From positions 162,401 to 226,400 of the forward strand of contig DF239336.1 in the NCBI GenBank assembly GCA_000507305.1: a DNA stretch of 64,000 nt, written 5' to 3'. Shown here in pieces: positions 11,039 to 24,331 of the stretch. The notes beneath the pieces were generated by a model. That model saw nothing but the letters and a program-made list of their open reading frames with translations, was not told where the DNA came from and searched no databases. Source of the stretch: Breviolum minutum Mf 1.05b.01. Lineage: Eukaryota; Sar; Dinophyceae; Suessiales; Symbiodiniaceae. How positions within the stretch are numbered: position 1 is the first letter of the stretch; every line of letters starts with the position of its first letter. Made by a program: the position numbers and the translations under genes.

Positions 11039-13461
11039 TATGGCAAAATTAATTTAGGAGCCAAAAATCAAAAAAAAACAACATCTGGAATCGGACGTGA
11101 CAGCTGAGGCTAAAGGTAAATTGCCCAGAAGGATGTCTGAACATTCGACGTGATGAAACTACATAGCACCTATATCAAGCAGAAGGATCCTGATAAATGA
11201 TTGAGGTTTCTCAACAAGAATCACCTGCTCAATTTTGATGTACAACTATGCCGGATGTGCTTTCTTGATGATAAAAATCGTGTCCAAAGAAGGGTCATCA
11301 AAAACGCCATCAAAATCATGGCTGTAGTCGTGGTCAATTTGTTTGCTGTGCGAAGACGTGGGCAGCCATCAGTGGCATAGTCCAGTGTCATATTTCTCTA
11401 ACAACTTCCCATGGGTGACTTTGAGTTTTTTTTTCATTGGAGGCGTTTTTTCAAACTGCACACATCACTGGAGTCTTAACGATTTGACCCTGCAAATGCC
11501 CTCCCTACAAAATAGAAAAAGATGTTTCAAATTTTGTGTTAGGAACATAAAATGCTTCTCACCAATTTACCATGCTTCCTCAACGTCAAGAAATGATCAT
11601 TTCGGAAGGATGGAACCAGTAATGGATCTTGGTGTGGCCACAAAATGCCTGGCAAGTCGAAGTACACGTGACGATGTCGACGTGTTTAACGTGGCGCAAC
11701 CAAGGAGCCAACTGCTCTCTGTACAATAAAGCTTGGTCATTGGTGCTCTTAAAATCAGCATGGACAATCCTTTCTCATTTAAACACAAAATCTGAGAAAA
11801 GCTTGTAGTAGATTCATCCCTTTTCACGTAAAGGTTATGTTGAGGTAAATTACATCATTCATTCCTTCTTACCGTCTGCAATATCACTGATAAGAAGAAC
11901 TGCCGCTTTTGCCAGTCCAAACTGAGATTTTTGTGGGAAACGTCAGACATAATGTTATTTGCTGCATAGCTTCAATTTTCACAAGCTTTGCCAACTTGAT
12001 CATTCCTGACATAATTGCAACGTAGGAGGATTCTCCTATACTACAATACCTTCCAAGATGCGTTTTCTCTCCAACTTTGTCAGAACGATTCAACCAGATC
12101 GTCCATTGTAGATGTTGCGAACTTGAAAAGAGTGCTGTCTGCCAAAGGAAATCACCCATCATCCAATGAGGCGCGCATCTGCACATTGCTTTCAAAGCGG
12201 TTGCAACACCGTGTCTCCGTCCATGTAGTTGCACAACAGTGCAAAAACCGACCAGACCAACTTGCTTGTCTTCACACCGGAAGTAGCAATGCCAATGCTA
12301 TTTCAACATATTTCAGCTTGAACTCGTGATGGAAGTGTTTGTGTTGGGTAATCGAACAGCATGATCCTTTGTTAAATTTGTATGCATTGATCCGGCTGGA
12401 AATATATTTTTGTTAAGACCGGACATGTTAGTTGATTTCCAGCTTGCTTTTGCCAGATCTGAAACTTTTATATCACTTAGTCTGAAAATAGTGTTGCTTT
12501 TCCAGTTTTGAGACAGACTACAGTAACTAGTCTGGGGTACATTTAGAGCAAACACACACACACACACACCATTTGTAAATAGGTTGTTCTTGATCTTTTT
12601 GTTTGCCTCTAGGACTTGTTCCAAATACTAAGCAAAGGAATTGTGAGAGGCATCTGAAGCAGTTTACCCAGGGAAGAAGTCCAGTCATCCCACTGAAAAT
12701 GGACTCAGGAAATGCATCGACTCAAACTCACCTATATAACGGAATATGGCAATGTTATCGAGACTATTATCATCCAACAGGAACCGGCATCTTTATAAAT
12801 TGGTGGTTGACTTGAACCTCCGAAAAAAACCCAATGCACCGCTTAACAAAGGGAACGTACCAAAAAACAACACGTTCCCAGTTGCCTCCCCTAAAGACGA
12901 AGAATTCATCTTCGACCGCAAATCTTTTCGGGAACTTTTTGCCGTCTGCTGCTGGGAGTGTCCCATTGTAATGTATATTATGTGGGACTTCCTGCTGCCG
13001 ACCCAAAGAATCAAAAAATACTAGATTACTAACAATTACAGAAACAAATCTATATACATATATATATATATATAAATGTAATATATACAATAAGGGAAAA
13101 CACGTAAATTCAAAATACCCAAAAACAAATAAACAAAGCAAAGGGTGAAGACTGCAACTCAAAATCAAACATAATGAGTACATCTTTAAATACTCTGTAA
13201 TTTCAAAAATACAAGATAAGCAACACATATCACTGGCATTTGCATCAACAAACGAGACAACTGGAACCAACACTACCAAGTCTATAATGATAAAACTATA
13301 CCATATAGTTACATACAAATATTACAAATGGTGCAATGTGTTTGCTTCACATTTTCATTAAACAGAATTCATCTTTCATGGTTTTCCGTGACACGGTGCC
13401 TTGAATGAAGAGCACTTAAATACCAGATCAGCATCTCTTAGGCACTCGCATTTGCGGCACC
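11039..13461. other. Ambiguous open frames, no supported gene
   Basis: Several frames have protein-like composition but conflict by strand. 11343-11729 plus (128 codons) is opposed by minus-strand frames over 11597-11830 in two phases. 12084-12329 plus follows a good acceptor context (TTTTCTCTCCAACTTTGTCAG) and reads VDVANLKRVLSAKGNHPSSN then LLSKRLQHRVSVHVVAQQCK, which could be an exon. I name no family. A (CA)n run lies at 12551-12569 and a (TA)n run near 13061-13074. Confidence 0.35.
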
Positions 13462-14510
13462 TCAGGGTTCAGGTTCGACCTCTTCCTCATCCTGCAAAGT
13501 CGTCGACGTCATTGGAGGTGACGGGGTGACGTGTGGTAGAAAAACTTCAACACAACCAGAGTATATTCTAGATGAACTTTTGCTTTAATCATATTTCACC
13601 CAATCTGAGTTTCCAGTTTGGAGGTTTATAATTACTTTTTACTAAATAAAAAAGGATGTTTGTTTCCATGAGTTCAGGAATTCTTACATTAACATCTTCA
13701 ATTTAGATCTGGTACTTCAGGAACCTACTTCTGCACTTGTTCCGCTAGCTGCTTTACGGGCTCCTCTGTGTCTTCCGGCGACATCCTTTGCAGGACTCGC
13801 GCAAGGCGTGAGCCTGAAAACAAAGGACGGACTCAAGATCAAAAATAAGAGATGCAAATGCATTTATGTATACATGTTGTCAATGTCTATGTATATGTAG
13901 ATTCACCCCAGACGATGTACAATATATAAATATTATCTTTATATGTAGAAGTAAATATGTCACATAGAATCCAGAAGTGGTTTTCAGCTATCCTCATGCA
14001 CTAAAAGTCATATTGGCCTTTGTCGGCTTTGTCTATGCGCTCGAGACGGAAAATGAAGAGCTATGGGCTGTGGCCCCCCTATCTCTCCGTTAGATACATT
14101 GTCAGACAGTCATTAAAATGTATACTAAGCTAGTACTATTTAAATGTAAGCACATGCAATCATTCACACATAAACACCCAGCTTTAACTTCTACAATCGT
14201 GGATGAGTAAGGAAGAGTTTACAGGGGCTGGTAATAAACCAGTATACATGGGAGTTGCAATACTTGCGATCCAAATCTTTCGCACTAGTTGATATGTATG
14301 GTGTGGATCAACCGCAACAATAGAAACACCTACTGTATAATAGGCAATGGCCACATGAGTAATTATCCCCAGGTCTTAGTAGAACACAAAATATCTTTGG
14401 AAAACAACATCTATATAAAGAAACAAATGTATTGAGAAGAGGACTAGGACGTCTCCATTTCGTTTCATACCTTGCTTGCGGCCGTTGGCTTTTACAGTAC
14501 TATGATTCTT
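13462..14510 (-). CDS. Candidate 3' exons of a spliced minus-strand gene
   Basis: Three segments fit together on the minus strand. The first (14471 to about 14510) ends ...VKANGRKQ with the donor CAAG|GTATG. The second (13729-13813) follows TTGTTTTCAG, continues in phase as GSRLARVLQRMSPEDTEEP then VKQLAEQVQ, and ends at GTAGGT, with an alternative donor GTGCAG 9 nt earlier. The third (13462-13491) follows GACTTTGCAG; with the alternative donor it reads DEEEVEPEP and then a stop, giving an acidic C-terminus. These exons are markedly GC-richer than their introns. The protein is unrecognised: basic, then amphipathic, then acidic. The weak point is the choice of donor for the last intron, because the stronger GTAGGT site gives a basic tail instead. 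The upstream end of the first segment is unresolved. Confidence 0.35.
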
Positions 14511-14703
14511 GGTCTTCCCACTTTCTCAAGCACATCCTTGACATCGAAAACCCTGCCTTTGTTTCACCGATTTAAGATCCACATCTTGCAACAAGCATAA
14601 CAGCATAACAATGAAAATGATGTCAAACGCAAATGGCCCTGATAAACCTGAATCAATGAAATGCTTTCCTAATTTGACTGCGCAAAGGTTAGGGAATTTA
14701 GAG

Positions 14704-14875
14704 TTACAAACATTCAAGCAGCAACGATGAACTCTTTTTTCCATGCTCTTCAAAGTCTTTGCCTGATGGAATGACCATGTGCGTCGAAAAATTGGCCCCC
14801 AGACGGTTCTTCAGCTGATGACATCTATTGCCCAAAGCACCAGAAGCAGTGGTGGCATGGATGCATGTGAATATC
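14704..14875 (-). CDS. Candidate exon, unknown protein
   Basis: Begins after TTCACTTCACAG on the minus strand and reads IFTCIHATTASGALGNRCHQ, then LKNRLGANFSTHMVIPSGKD and FEEHGKKSSSLLLEC before a stop. The other two frames are closed early. It lies upstream of the exons at 13462-14510 on the same strand and could belong to the same gene, but the intervening exon or exons are not resolved. No family recognised. Confidence 0.25.
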
Positions 14876-15436
14876 CTGTGAAGTGAAGTCACTTTGATGC
14901 CACCCATCTATTTGAAGTGGCCTAGGCTTAATGGGGGACCCCTCAAGGCATGCGAGAGTTAATGAAACGACCCCATATACAAACTTTGGAAACAGGGAAT
15001 CCTTTCAAATGGGAAAAACAAAAAGTAGCGATAATGTTTGATGTTTGTTACTTTTGAAGGGAGGCAATTAAGAAATCATCAAAATTGTGACATTGGCTTA
15101 AAATCTTCTCAAACCTTTCGCTGTTAGAGATCCGAACCAAGCGTTTTTAGGATCCGAACCCAGCTGCAGAAAGACGGATTTGGAGCTCCACAAAGAGGAC
15201 GTGAATGAAATCTCTGTGTAAACAATCCAAGAATTTCTTGGTTAATCCAGGATTTTCCTGCGAAAACTGCGGTTGCTTTGATACGAGAAACATGAGGTTG
15301 AACTTGTATGACAAAACAAACAAACAAAAAATTGATCTCTATACAGAGCTCTATTTAGCCAAAACATGCCAAAACAATATTTCACCCACCAGGAGTTTCC
15401 TCAAAGTGAGAATGGGGCATATCCGCATATGACCCA

Positions 15437-15530
15437 TATGGGAGGTCAACTGCGGAATCTGAACCGCCAATAATCAGAAAACTTGGTGTTTCAGCTTGGT
15501 GATTTACTAACTACTGAACGACCCTTATAC
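15437..15530 (-). other. tRNA-like segment, possible SINE head
   Basis: On the minus strand GTTCAGTAGTTAGTAAATC resembles a pol III box A, and about 45 nt downstream GGCGGTTCAGATTCCGC resembles a T-arm/box B. I cannot fold a full cloverleaf, and the anticodon arm is not clear, so this is not called a tRNA gene. A similar T-arm-like GTGGGTTTGATTCCC lies on the minus strand at about 42660-42674. Confidence 0.25.
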
Positions 15531-15563
15531 ACTTAAGCAAAAAAGGCTTAACACAAAATTGGC

Positions 15564-17200
15564 CTAAGAAACATATTGCAAACGGATCTCCCACAACTTT
15601 TCGAAATCCTGTTGTGAAAAGGGGCGATGAAGGGAATTCAAGAATGGCTGCAAAGTAAAGAAGCAACCCGAAAAAAGATCCTTCAATTTCACTGCAGTTA
15701 GCTTAATCCAATAATTCATCCCGAAAGGTCCATGTCCAAAGGTTAAAAATGATTGAATCTTTGTATTTACCGAATGGCGAATACCCAACAAAATACTGCT
15801 GGCATTTGTTCATGTCTTTCTGTTGCTTGCATATTCATCAGCTGTTGCCAAAGCTTCTTAAAAGAAATCCCCGAGTGTTCCATCTTACAGCATTTAGCGC
15901 AGCACTGTTGGCCTCTCCGATTTGCAAAGACACAACTACCGATGGATCGGGGCTTTCATAAACTCATAAACTAGCTGTTGGTTGAGACACCTGAAAACAT
16001 CTGAAGTAAGTATACCGCATACCTGACTCACAGATTGAGGGATATCTGCAGTTCTTTCCATTCCACATTGAGATGCAAATCTAAATGGTAACGAGTACCC
16101 AGCTCATGTTCTCCCTCAACCGAATGGAGTCTTGGCGCTTCTGACGTCAATGGGCATTTTGCTGTCTTTAAAATATACTGTAACTCCGTGGTTGGGTGAG
16201 CCAAACAGCCATTTTATCCTTAATTCCCCAACTCTTGTCATTTTTGTTGCTTGGCCAAAACAAAAAAGACAACGAGATGGTGTCCGACCAGCAGCTAGTG
16301 ATAAAGATAGTGCAAAGCATTCATTGATACTTTTCAGGCATATCAACCAAGGCCATAAAACCTTTGACTCACATCCTTAGACGATTTTCCCATGGATCCG
16401 TGAAAGCGATCTTCATAGCCGATTTTGAATCATCTGAAGTCACTGAAGTCACCCCTAGAGTGGCCAAATTACATATATAGGATAAAATATGTAACATGTA
16501 TATAGTGAGATTGTACATACATGTATACTGTAGAACTTAGAATTTACGTATATATACGTATATATTAGTAGACATATTGCCATATCGCAATGATAGTCTA
16601 CATACATGCGCAATCATTCAATGAGCTTGTTGGTGGTTGGTGGTTTTCTATTTAGTTCCTCTGGAAGAAATCCCCAAACTCTGATGTTACGTACCCCCAA
16701 AGTATCTATCGATTCAAAGGGATGAAGAACACAATGGCAACAATCATTTGGTTAGATGCTCAATTGATCTAAATTGCCCCCTCAGAAAATAGAAGTCTGA
16801 AAATGTACCTTCACCATCAAGGCAACTTACACTGGAAAAATATTCTCAGTATGTAGAGTCTATCCAAAGATTGGAAGACTGTACATGACTGCATGTCTTT
16901 CCATAACAACACGTTTGGTCTATTCCCTTTGGAGTGTCGCAGTATGGCCAAGTAAAGCTCTTATCACCAACATTGCTTGGTTTATTTCAATAAAGTCTGA
17001 CGTATCAATTTCTTTTCTAGATGCTTCATGTATGGAATATTTCCTTTCAAATATTTCCCTAGATTTGGGCATGTTAAACTCAATACAAGCGTTTGGAATA
17101 GAACCACCATCCTCAATTACCGGCTGGCTAATTTTTGATTGGATCTGTCCAAAACAAAACGTACGTACAAGGACCCGTTGCAAGGAAGCTGAAGTCACAC
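15564..17200 (-). other. Exon-like islands on the minus strand
   Basis: Three minus-strand frames have protein-like composition: 15564-15791 (ending DFEKLWEIRLQYVS, after TTTTCACAACAG), 16116-16280 (RVGELRIKWLFGSPNHGV then TVYFKDSKMPIDVRSAKTPF), and 16920-17143 (after TTTGTTTTGGACAG, SKISQPVIEDGGSIPNACIE then RKYSIHEASRKEIDTSDF). They lie in line with the exons at 13.4-14.9 kb and could be one long spliced gene. No family is recognised and phases were not resolved. Confidence 0.2.
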
Positions 17201-17683
17201 ACGTACTACCTTAAACCTCTGTATGTGGACTCCTACAAAGAATGCCAATCATCCAACCAATCACAATGTGACACGGGGTCCTCAACAGTTTCCAGGCAGA
17301 ACTAGGTTGGATTCTACCAACCACTTTCAATCAATGCATACCTAGGCTATCAATATATCAATTTTTCACCCGTCCATGAAGCCTGTCCTTAAGAGTGGGG
17401 AAAACTATGGCAGAACTCACCCAATGGTCACGGCTAACCTGACACTGTCATCCATTTATAGATCTTAAAGGTACCCTCCCAATGCCAGCCATGAAATGGC
17501 CGGCCTTATTAAGGGATTATTCGTCGTTAGCCAACCAGTCCCATGAATTCGGTTTGGGGTTTCAACTCCAAGTGACCAATGTCACCCTCAACACCTCCTG
17601 CATGGTGATGCCTTTCCTGGACAGGTTGGTCCACACGTATTGGCAATGGACATGTTGGATGGAATGTTTCATTGTGTCCCTAA

Positions 17684-17689
17684 GTTGTC

Positions 17690-17746
<57 letters not shown>

Positions 17747-17747
17747 G
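17684..17747. repeat. (TTG)n microsatellite
   Basis: About 21 TTG-type triplets with two early TCG interruptions. Same unit and orientation as the runs at 8839 and 57227. Confidence 0.9.
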
Positions 17748-19221
17748 ACTTCCTTGCGTGGTTGAGGATGTATTGTGATTTTTTTGATCTTTGCCTGTTT
17801 GTGCATATCTATGAAGCTTCCACGCTGGTCTTGTTCATTGACATCGGGAAAAAACACAGCCAACGGTTGTGGTCATGCCCTGACATCTCAAGTGGCTACC
17901 TTAGCAAGCTTATGACAGAAAATACACATTCACACATACCAAAACGCACAATAATTTGTCATGACGTCTTCAACACAAATCTTGTTCCAATACACTTATC
18001 TAACCTTCAATATAATATGAACATCTTGCCCAATCAAACCTCAGTAAAAACTAAAAACACCCCACCATTTTCCTAGGCTCCAGATGTCGCAGCCAAGCTT
18101 CAATTCAGCGACCTTTTGGGCCTGGAAATGTACGAAATCACATGTGGCCACTGAAAAAGTAGGACCGTTGGTTGGAAGATTCGATGAAAATTTCCTTTTT
18201 GAATTTGGTCCCCTTTCTTTTTTTGGGGGACATATATATATATATATATATATTGGTTTTCAGGGGTGGGGGTACTCTGTGCTGGAATTTTGTTAGACAT
18301 TTGTTGGGAAGCCTCAGTACAGTAAAAAGAAAAACGCCGCTGGAGGGCAATCCGAATCTACAAGTGCGTGGGTTGAGCCACCAAAAAGAAAGAAAAAATA
18401 TGAAAAAAGAGTCAGAATCGATCACAAGCGGTTCATAGGTCATCATCTGGAAAGTTTCAGGGTGAAGATACACAACGTTTGAAACCACCACCTATTTGAA
18501 CAAATGGAACTTGAAACTGGATTGGATGATTTCCAAGTTTTGTTTTGTTTTATCAGCTGAAGCATTGTTCCAGAACAAAGCCTTTTTTTCAAAAGTCCAA
18601 AAGTTTGGGGCTCAATGGGCAAACAACCGTTAAACCTCTCAACCTTGACCACCTGGTCGCATTGACATTGCTGGAAAAAACCTGGTCAAATTTAAGTGGT
18701 TTTCATCTGTTTGTGTTTTTTCCGCCTACCAGGAAAAATCAGGATAGGGATCTTTGGGGAATATATGCTTTAAATGGTACACCACCCAACCTCAACCACT
18801 CAACCTAAACCTGACATTTGCGTAAGACAACAACCAAAACGACATGAGACTCGAACGAACTGGCAAAGATTCGTATAGTTTTCGAAGGTATGGTGTTCAC
18901 TAAAATTTCTCCCAGGGTTTTGTCATCATATCTGTTAAAAGTTTCCTTTTTGTGTTCAGTTCAACACAAATTTCAGTGAGAAACAAAAAAACACACACAT
19001 GTTGTTCATGTTTTCTTCCCCAACATCCAGTTATTATCAACCCGACATCCATCCTCAACTCATGATTTCTTGGCAAAAAACTAAGGCTGGAATTTCGAAG
19101 GGCTCTGAGGCCAAATATGGTGCATCCGTCTCTAAGACCATACGATCTAATGGACAATGGAGGGCCGTGATCCTTGGCGAAACAGCAACAAGATGTCAAC
19201 AATGCAATGTCCTGATGTACA

Positions 19222-19335
19222 TACCGTTGATGAAAGAAATCCCAAACAACCTCCTGGGATGTAGAAAAAATATAAAAAACCTTGTAAATAATGGGATAAA
19301 CTACCTATTGGTGCAGGACTTCTTCCATCAACAGT
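19222..19335. repeat. TIR element, family C
   Basis: Left TACCGTTGATGAAAGAAATC and right ATTGGTGCAGGACTTCTTCC followed by ATCAACAGTA. The interior CTTGTAAATAATGGGATAAA is shared with the copies at 3191 and near 2428. Confidence 0.65.
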
Positions 19336-19859
19336 ATCACAGACCTATATCACCCACTTGAATTGAACAAATGTCGATGTGTTTTTTCTTAAACTTTGTC
19401 ATTGAATTGGGGGATGTCAACTTTACCAACTCACTTGTGGGTGGCCATTCATATTGTCGCAAATACCGAGGCCAATGGGAAGTTTAGAAACAAATTGAGA
19501 AGCAAGCATTAAATTGCAACACTTCTAACATCTAACTACTAAAATTAAATCATAGGATTCTTCCCAGTTTTAAATTATCAGCAAAAACGCCGATTCTTCA
19601 AAGTTACACAACATATCAACATATAATAAGTTAGAATCCATTTAGAGCTGGAAACCTGTATACGAAATCCCTCAAGTATTGAAGCACCACTAGTAGCTTA
19701 GCATGGATCATTCAAGCATGAGATTTGTTGCCCCAACTTCCAGAAATATGATGTACTGCCGAGGCAGGCCAATCCCAGACATTCGAAATGGCACTGCAGG
19801 ATAGGTTCAAGCACCAACCTTTGCCCAGCAACAATGTTGAAAAAAAAATCATATTAAGT

Positions 19860-19965
19860 CTCCCTGAAACTAACAGCTAGCCGCCTGAAAATTGCTGGTT
19901 GGGAGCCTACTTTCCTGTTGGGAACGCCCATTTCATTTCATTTGCAGGGGCTTTAGGGAGAATAA
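19860..19965. repeat. TIR element, family B (diverged)
   Basis: Left TCCCTGAAACTAACAGCTAG. The right end TGCAGGGGCTTTAGGGAGA is partly degraded. The interior GGTTGGGAGCCTACTTTCC resembles the half copy at 57788. Confidence 0.5.
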
Positions 19966-20176
19966 CACCCTCAGTTTACCGTAGCATAGCGGGGATTTGC
20001 AAAAGGGCAGCCCGGCTAGTAGTGTGAAGAGCCATGATGACCAGATATGAGGAACACCATCATATAAAGTATCTTATCTATACCCTTGACATCCCTTGAC
20101 CCTTCCTTCCTTCTGAAAAAGAATATGTCATGTAGCAACACACTGAATTGATGATGTCATTATATCTACATATATT

Positions 20177-20287
20177 TACACTCCCTCAAACGAACACAGC
20201 ACCTGCAAATAGGCCATTCCCAAAACAAGACTGCCAGTATTCCAACCATCCATGTTCAGGTTCGAGCTGTTAGTTTCAGGGAGGGTA
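20177..20287. repeat. TIR element, family B
   Basis: TACACTCCCTCAAACGAACA at the left and GCTGTTAGTTTCAGGGAGGG plus TA at the right. The terminal TA on both sides fits a TA target duplication. Confidence 0.65.
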
Positions 20288-23200
20288 TATGTATATAATA
20301 CATCTAGTTACACTACTTCCCAATGATTTGAGGATTCTCCATTCTCACTTCCGGAATTCTTAGATCGAATGTTTCAGTGCCAAGGCTCTTAGCACCTTCA
20401 CTGCACCAAACCATGCTGCTCACGCCGAAAATACAATTGGGAAATTCCAGCAGGGCCTTAGATTCACTGTCTCAACAAACATTTGTAGAATAAGTGTGTG
20501 TGTGTGTATCTTAATAAAATCTTGGTAATTTCAAACAGCAGGTCTTTCCCCCAAATTGGAATCAGAACACAACGGATTGAAAACGGTTGAAATGGTTCAT
20601 TTCACTGGGAAACACATTGAAATTGAGGGCCCCCCTGATTGAATTAGGCTTGTCCTGACAAGCCCATGTTCCCAATTGCTACTATCGTCGCATGCAAACT
20701 TATGGCTATATGCTGATATGTTTGTGTTCTTAAGACAATCAAAGAAACTTAGGACCTTGAAAGAAAACAATTTCAGGGAAAAGGAGAGCAATCACATGCA
20801 AACAACTCCCAAAACTAAAAACTAAAGATGTCTTAACCCATAATATTCGACAATCATCCTGACGAACAACAAATCCTTGTTTTAGGGAAACAACTAAAAA
20901 ACAACATAAAAACAAAGAAAACATCTGTTTAAGATGAGCTCCGGAACCTTCTATTGTCTTTAAGTCGTTTCTCGTTGTGGCTTTTGGATACAGCAGCATA
21001 CCGCAGTTTCGTTCATTCTCAACCTACCATCACCCCGGGGCCCTGCCAAGTGGGTGTAACCATAGGCATGATTCCCCCGAATTAGCATGCTAGCATGGCA
21101 ACCAGAAAAGGAGAGGCTAGGCTTTTTCTTGGGGATTCTTAGGGTGAATTTCCAGGCCCTCATTGCTACCAAGCCGCTTCTCGCATCATCTCTTGACCAC
21201 CTGTGGCGTGGCAACGATGCCATGATCTCAACATACAGACCATCAGTTAAAAGGTTGAGAAAGTCATTGAAACACCTACACTGCCACTATCTCCATGTTT
21301 TGGACTAAAATAGATCGTGTGGAAAGTAGTTCCTCCCCCCTTTGATTTTTGTTTGGTCGTTTCGTATTAGCCGCTAAACCTACTGGAACTCTTTTAGGAG
21401 TTGCATGGATACTTCACCCGACAGTAGCGTTGTAGGAATAAACAAAGGCCATGTTGGTGGTTTCAACCAATCTAAAAAGACTTGTCAAAATGGGAACCTT
21501 CCCCAAATAGGGGTGAAAATAAAACTACACCTAGATGCCCAGGTTGGGGGAATCTCCATTTTATGAACTGGAAATAACGAAATAGAAATCACCACAGCAA
21601 GCTTCTTCGCTTAAAACCACCTCTATATCAGGTTGATTAGGTCGGTTAGATCTTCAGAAGGCTTCAAGTGGTTTATCCCCATTCCAGTTGGATATGGTAG
21701 GTTTTTGTTTCTGGATGATCTTGGCAACCAGTGGGTTTAGTATGTTATAGCTAGCGTTTTTGTTACCCAACTGTAGAAGCACAGCAATAGTTTGTCCAAC
21801 CGGTTCATCGCAGCCAACCTTGGTAAGCATGAATGTAAACCTTGTGCTCCTTGGGAAGAAAACGTTTCCTGAGCAATGCAATGCTTTTTTAAATGAAGGA
21901 ATGAAATCAAAGAATGCGATTGCAATGTAGGACAATGTTTGGAAAAATGACTGAACCTTGAAGTCCAAAAATGGCAGGGTAGGATGGGCTTTGAATGAGA
22001 CATGTAGAAAACACATGAGGTAGGTTGTCCAGTAGAACAATTAAAGTTTGAGACACAAGGAACAAAGGGGCGCCTCTTTGTTGTCAGTATCATCTGAATC
22101 CGTATTGTACCATTCACACTGTAATGACGTTGCCATTTTCAATCTATTGAGCTATGTTGCATCAAAACATTCCTGTGACTAAAAACACCGTTGGCCAAAA
22201 TGATCAACGATTCGATTACAGGTTCAACAACACGGAGGCAAAAACAACAGCGTTGCTTTTGTGCATCGGGGCCTTTCGTTAAAAAACAACACGTGAAAAA
22301 TCTGGTGCTTTTGAAACGCAACAAATCTGGACTTGGCACTTCACACCATATCCGTGCTTTTACGAGACTGTACCCCCTCAGGATGTCCTCGACACATGGA
22401 TCCATACATGAAAAAACATGGTTTCGGATTAACAAGGTCCAACCCCCAAAAAAGGTGGAGTCAAGGCGGTATGAAATGGGGATTTTCTAAACCCCAGGAT
22501 GCTAGTGAAAGAAGCCAATGTATACGAATCTCCTAGGAAAACATGTAGATCACACAGTCTTAGTAATTCTGGTGGAGACTGTGGCTTGCTGCCGGAGCAT
22601 TTGAACGTATTATACCTTGTCTTTACCTATCTACATCTGGCTGGCAACTCTTTCATGATCCTTGGTTTAATGTTGGATGGTTCAAGTTCCTTCCAATAGT
22701 AAGGAGAAAAAAACACAGACTCCAGGTAGATCATTTTTGGATGATAAAATGAACCTCGAACTCCTCTACACTTCAAACTAAACATACAAACATGATCAAA
22801 CATAAAAAAATTGGACCCTTGGAACATGCTACAGTAAATATTTTCTATGTTTCATACAAGTTGGAGATTTTGCATGGTTCCTTTACTAGAGTTGGTACCT
22901 CCCAATTTGTTTTTCCTCTAAAGGAACACCAAGGATTTCGCGGTTTTGACCGGGAAAACTCCCTCTGTGCCAAGTCGCATCACCTCTAAAGTGTCGGCGT
23001 CGGCATCGCGCGCATGAACGACGACGGGAAGATCATAGTCTACCTGGTAAACAGCGTTTCCGTGCCACGTGTTTTCCAACAGATTTATTACATATATGTA
23101 TATATAGGATATGTAAATTATATGTAAATTTACGTAGTATATATATTCTCTATCACTGTATATTTGTAAATACATCTGTATATATGAATATATATGAAAT

Positions 23201-24205
23201 ATGGTGCATGCAAAGATATGTAGAACAAGATCTTCAAAGGATTGGGGATGTCTTGTTTATAAGTTTACATGCTGTCCCAATTGTGAAGCCTTATTGTTTG
23301 TGTTATTATTTCATGACGATTTTTCTTTAAGGTGTAAATGACATCCAGTTGCACCAAACATCCTGATAGCAGTTTGAAACAAAGCTGCAAGAAAACTCCT
23401 GAAGCTCTGGACATCATTAGGTGCTGGTTGAACCAACCCATTTAAAAAAATTGACATAGTCAAATTGGATACAGTAATTTCCCCCAACTTTTGTGGTAAA
23501 AAAAATGAAACAACCAACCAGTAACCAGACTTATATATATCCACCAATCAAGCGGGGTTTTGAACGCTGCTCATTTGAAACAACCACCTTTTTTCTTTAA
23601 TCAAAAGTTGTTTTTTTTCCAAAATAATACCAAACCCGCTGATAGTACGTCTGATATCCCAACCACTGATGCCTTGGTGATTTCGAGAGTTTTCCTACCA
23701 ACCTCAACCACCAACGCTTGTAACCGTTGGGTGAAACTGCCGGTTCTTTGAAAACAACTCGAAGCAAAGGGCAAAGGGTCCAATATCTCATTTCCACTGG
23801 TGATGTCTGTCTATATTTCAAATGTTTCTTCACACTGATGGGGCACAACATTATTTCTGATTTGATCTTACTCATGACTAAGACAAGAAACAGTCTCTTT
23901 GAACTACTGTATGATATTTCATACATACATCATACTATTTCTATTCTGAGAACATGTTAAACTTTGAAAATATGTCACAATAATATCCACCTACTAAGAT
24001 ATCCCACCAATGGACTTACGGAAACTCATGTTCCCAACTTAAACTGTTTGGATGGATGTTGTTGAAGAGAGAAATTCCAAAACACAACATCAAATTGAGA
24101 TCTGCAAACCTCACAAAAAGTTGGAGATTTTCAACATTTCTCAACTGCTTTGCTATCCCACGGCATTTCACCTTCACCATCAACCCTGTATCTTCCTTGC
24201 TCAAG

Positions 24206-24331
24206 GAATCCGCCAAGGAACTCCCATTCGAATTTGCCGTGCAAAGACATCCAACATCCGGGCTCGCCTGGATTCGTTGGGATTCTTTGGTGTCATCTGA
24301 GTGGATTCAGAATCCTACTGAATCAGCTTAA
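24206..24331 (+). CDS. Candidate 3' exon, unknown protein
   Basis: Begins after TGTATCTTCCTTGCTCAAG, a pyrimidine-rich acceptor context with the AG|G form common in dinoflagellates, and runs 41 codons to TAA: ESAKELPFEFAVQRHPTSGL, AWIRWDSLVSSEWIQNPTES. The upstream 50 codons in the same frame (from 24056) are also open, so the acceptor is optional. No family recognised. Confidence 0.25.
   Translation, partial: ESAKELPFEFAVQRHPTSGLAWIRWDSLVSSEWIQNPTESA

Larger units (their letters stand above)
17750..24200. other. Non-coding stretch with repeats
   Basis: No supported gene. Contents: a (TA)n run at 18232-18252; a family-D right end (TTTGAAACCACCACCTA) near 18478-18495; family C at 19222-19335; family B at 19860-19965 and 20177-20287; a (GT)n run at 20494-20507; family D at 21451-21525 and 23421-23525; and AT-rich low complexity at 23085-23190. 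Open frames at 22139-22490 look protein-like on both strands (for example minus VEPVIESLIILANGVFSHRN), but neither has splice or domain support. Confidence 0.4.
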
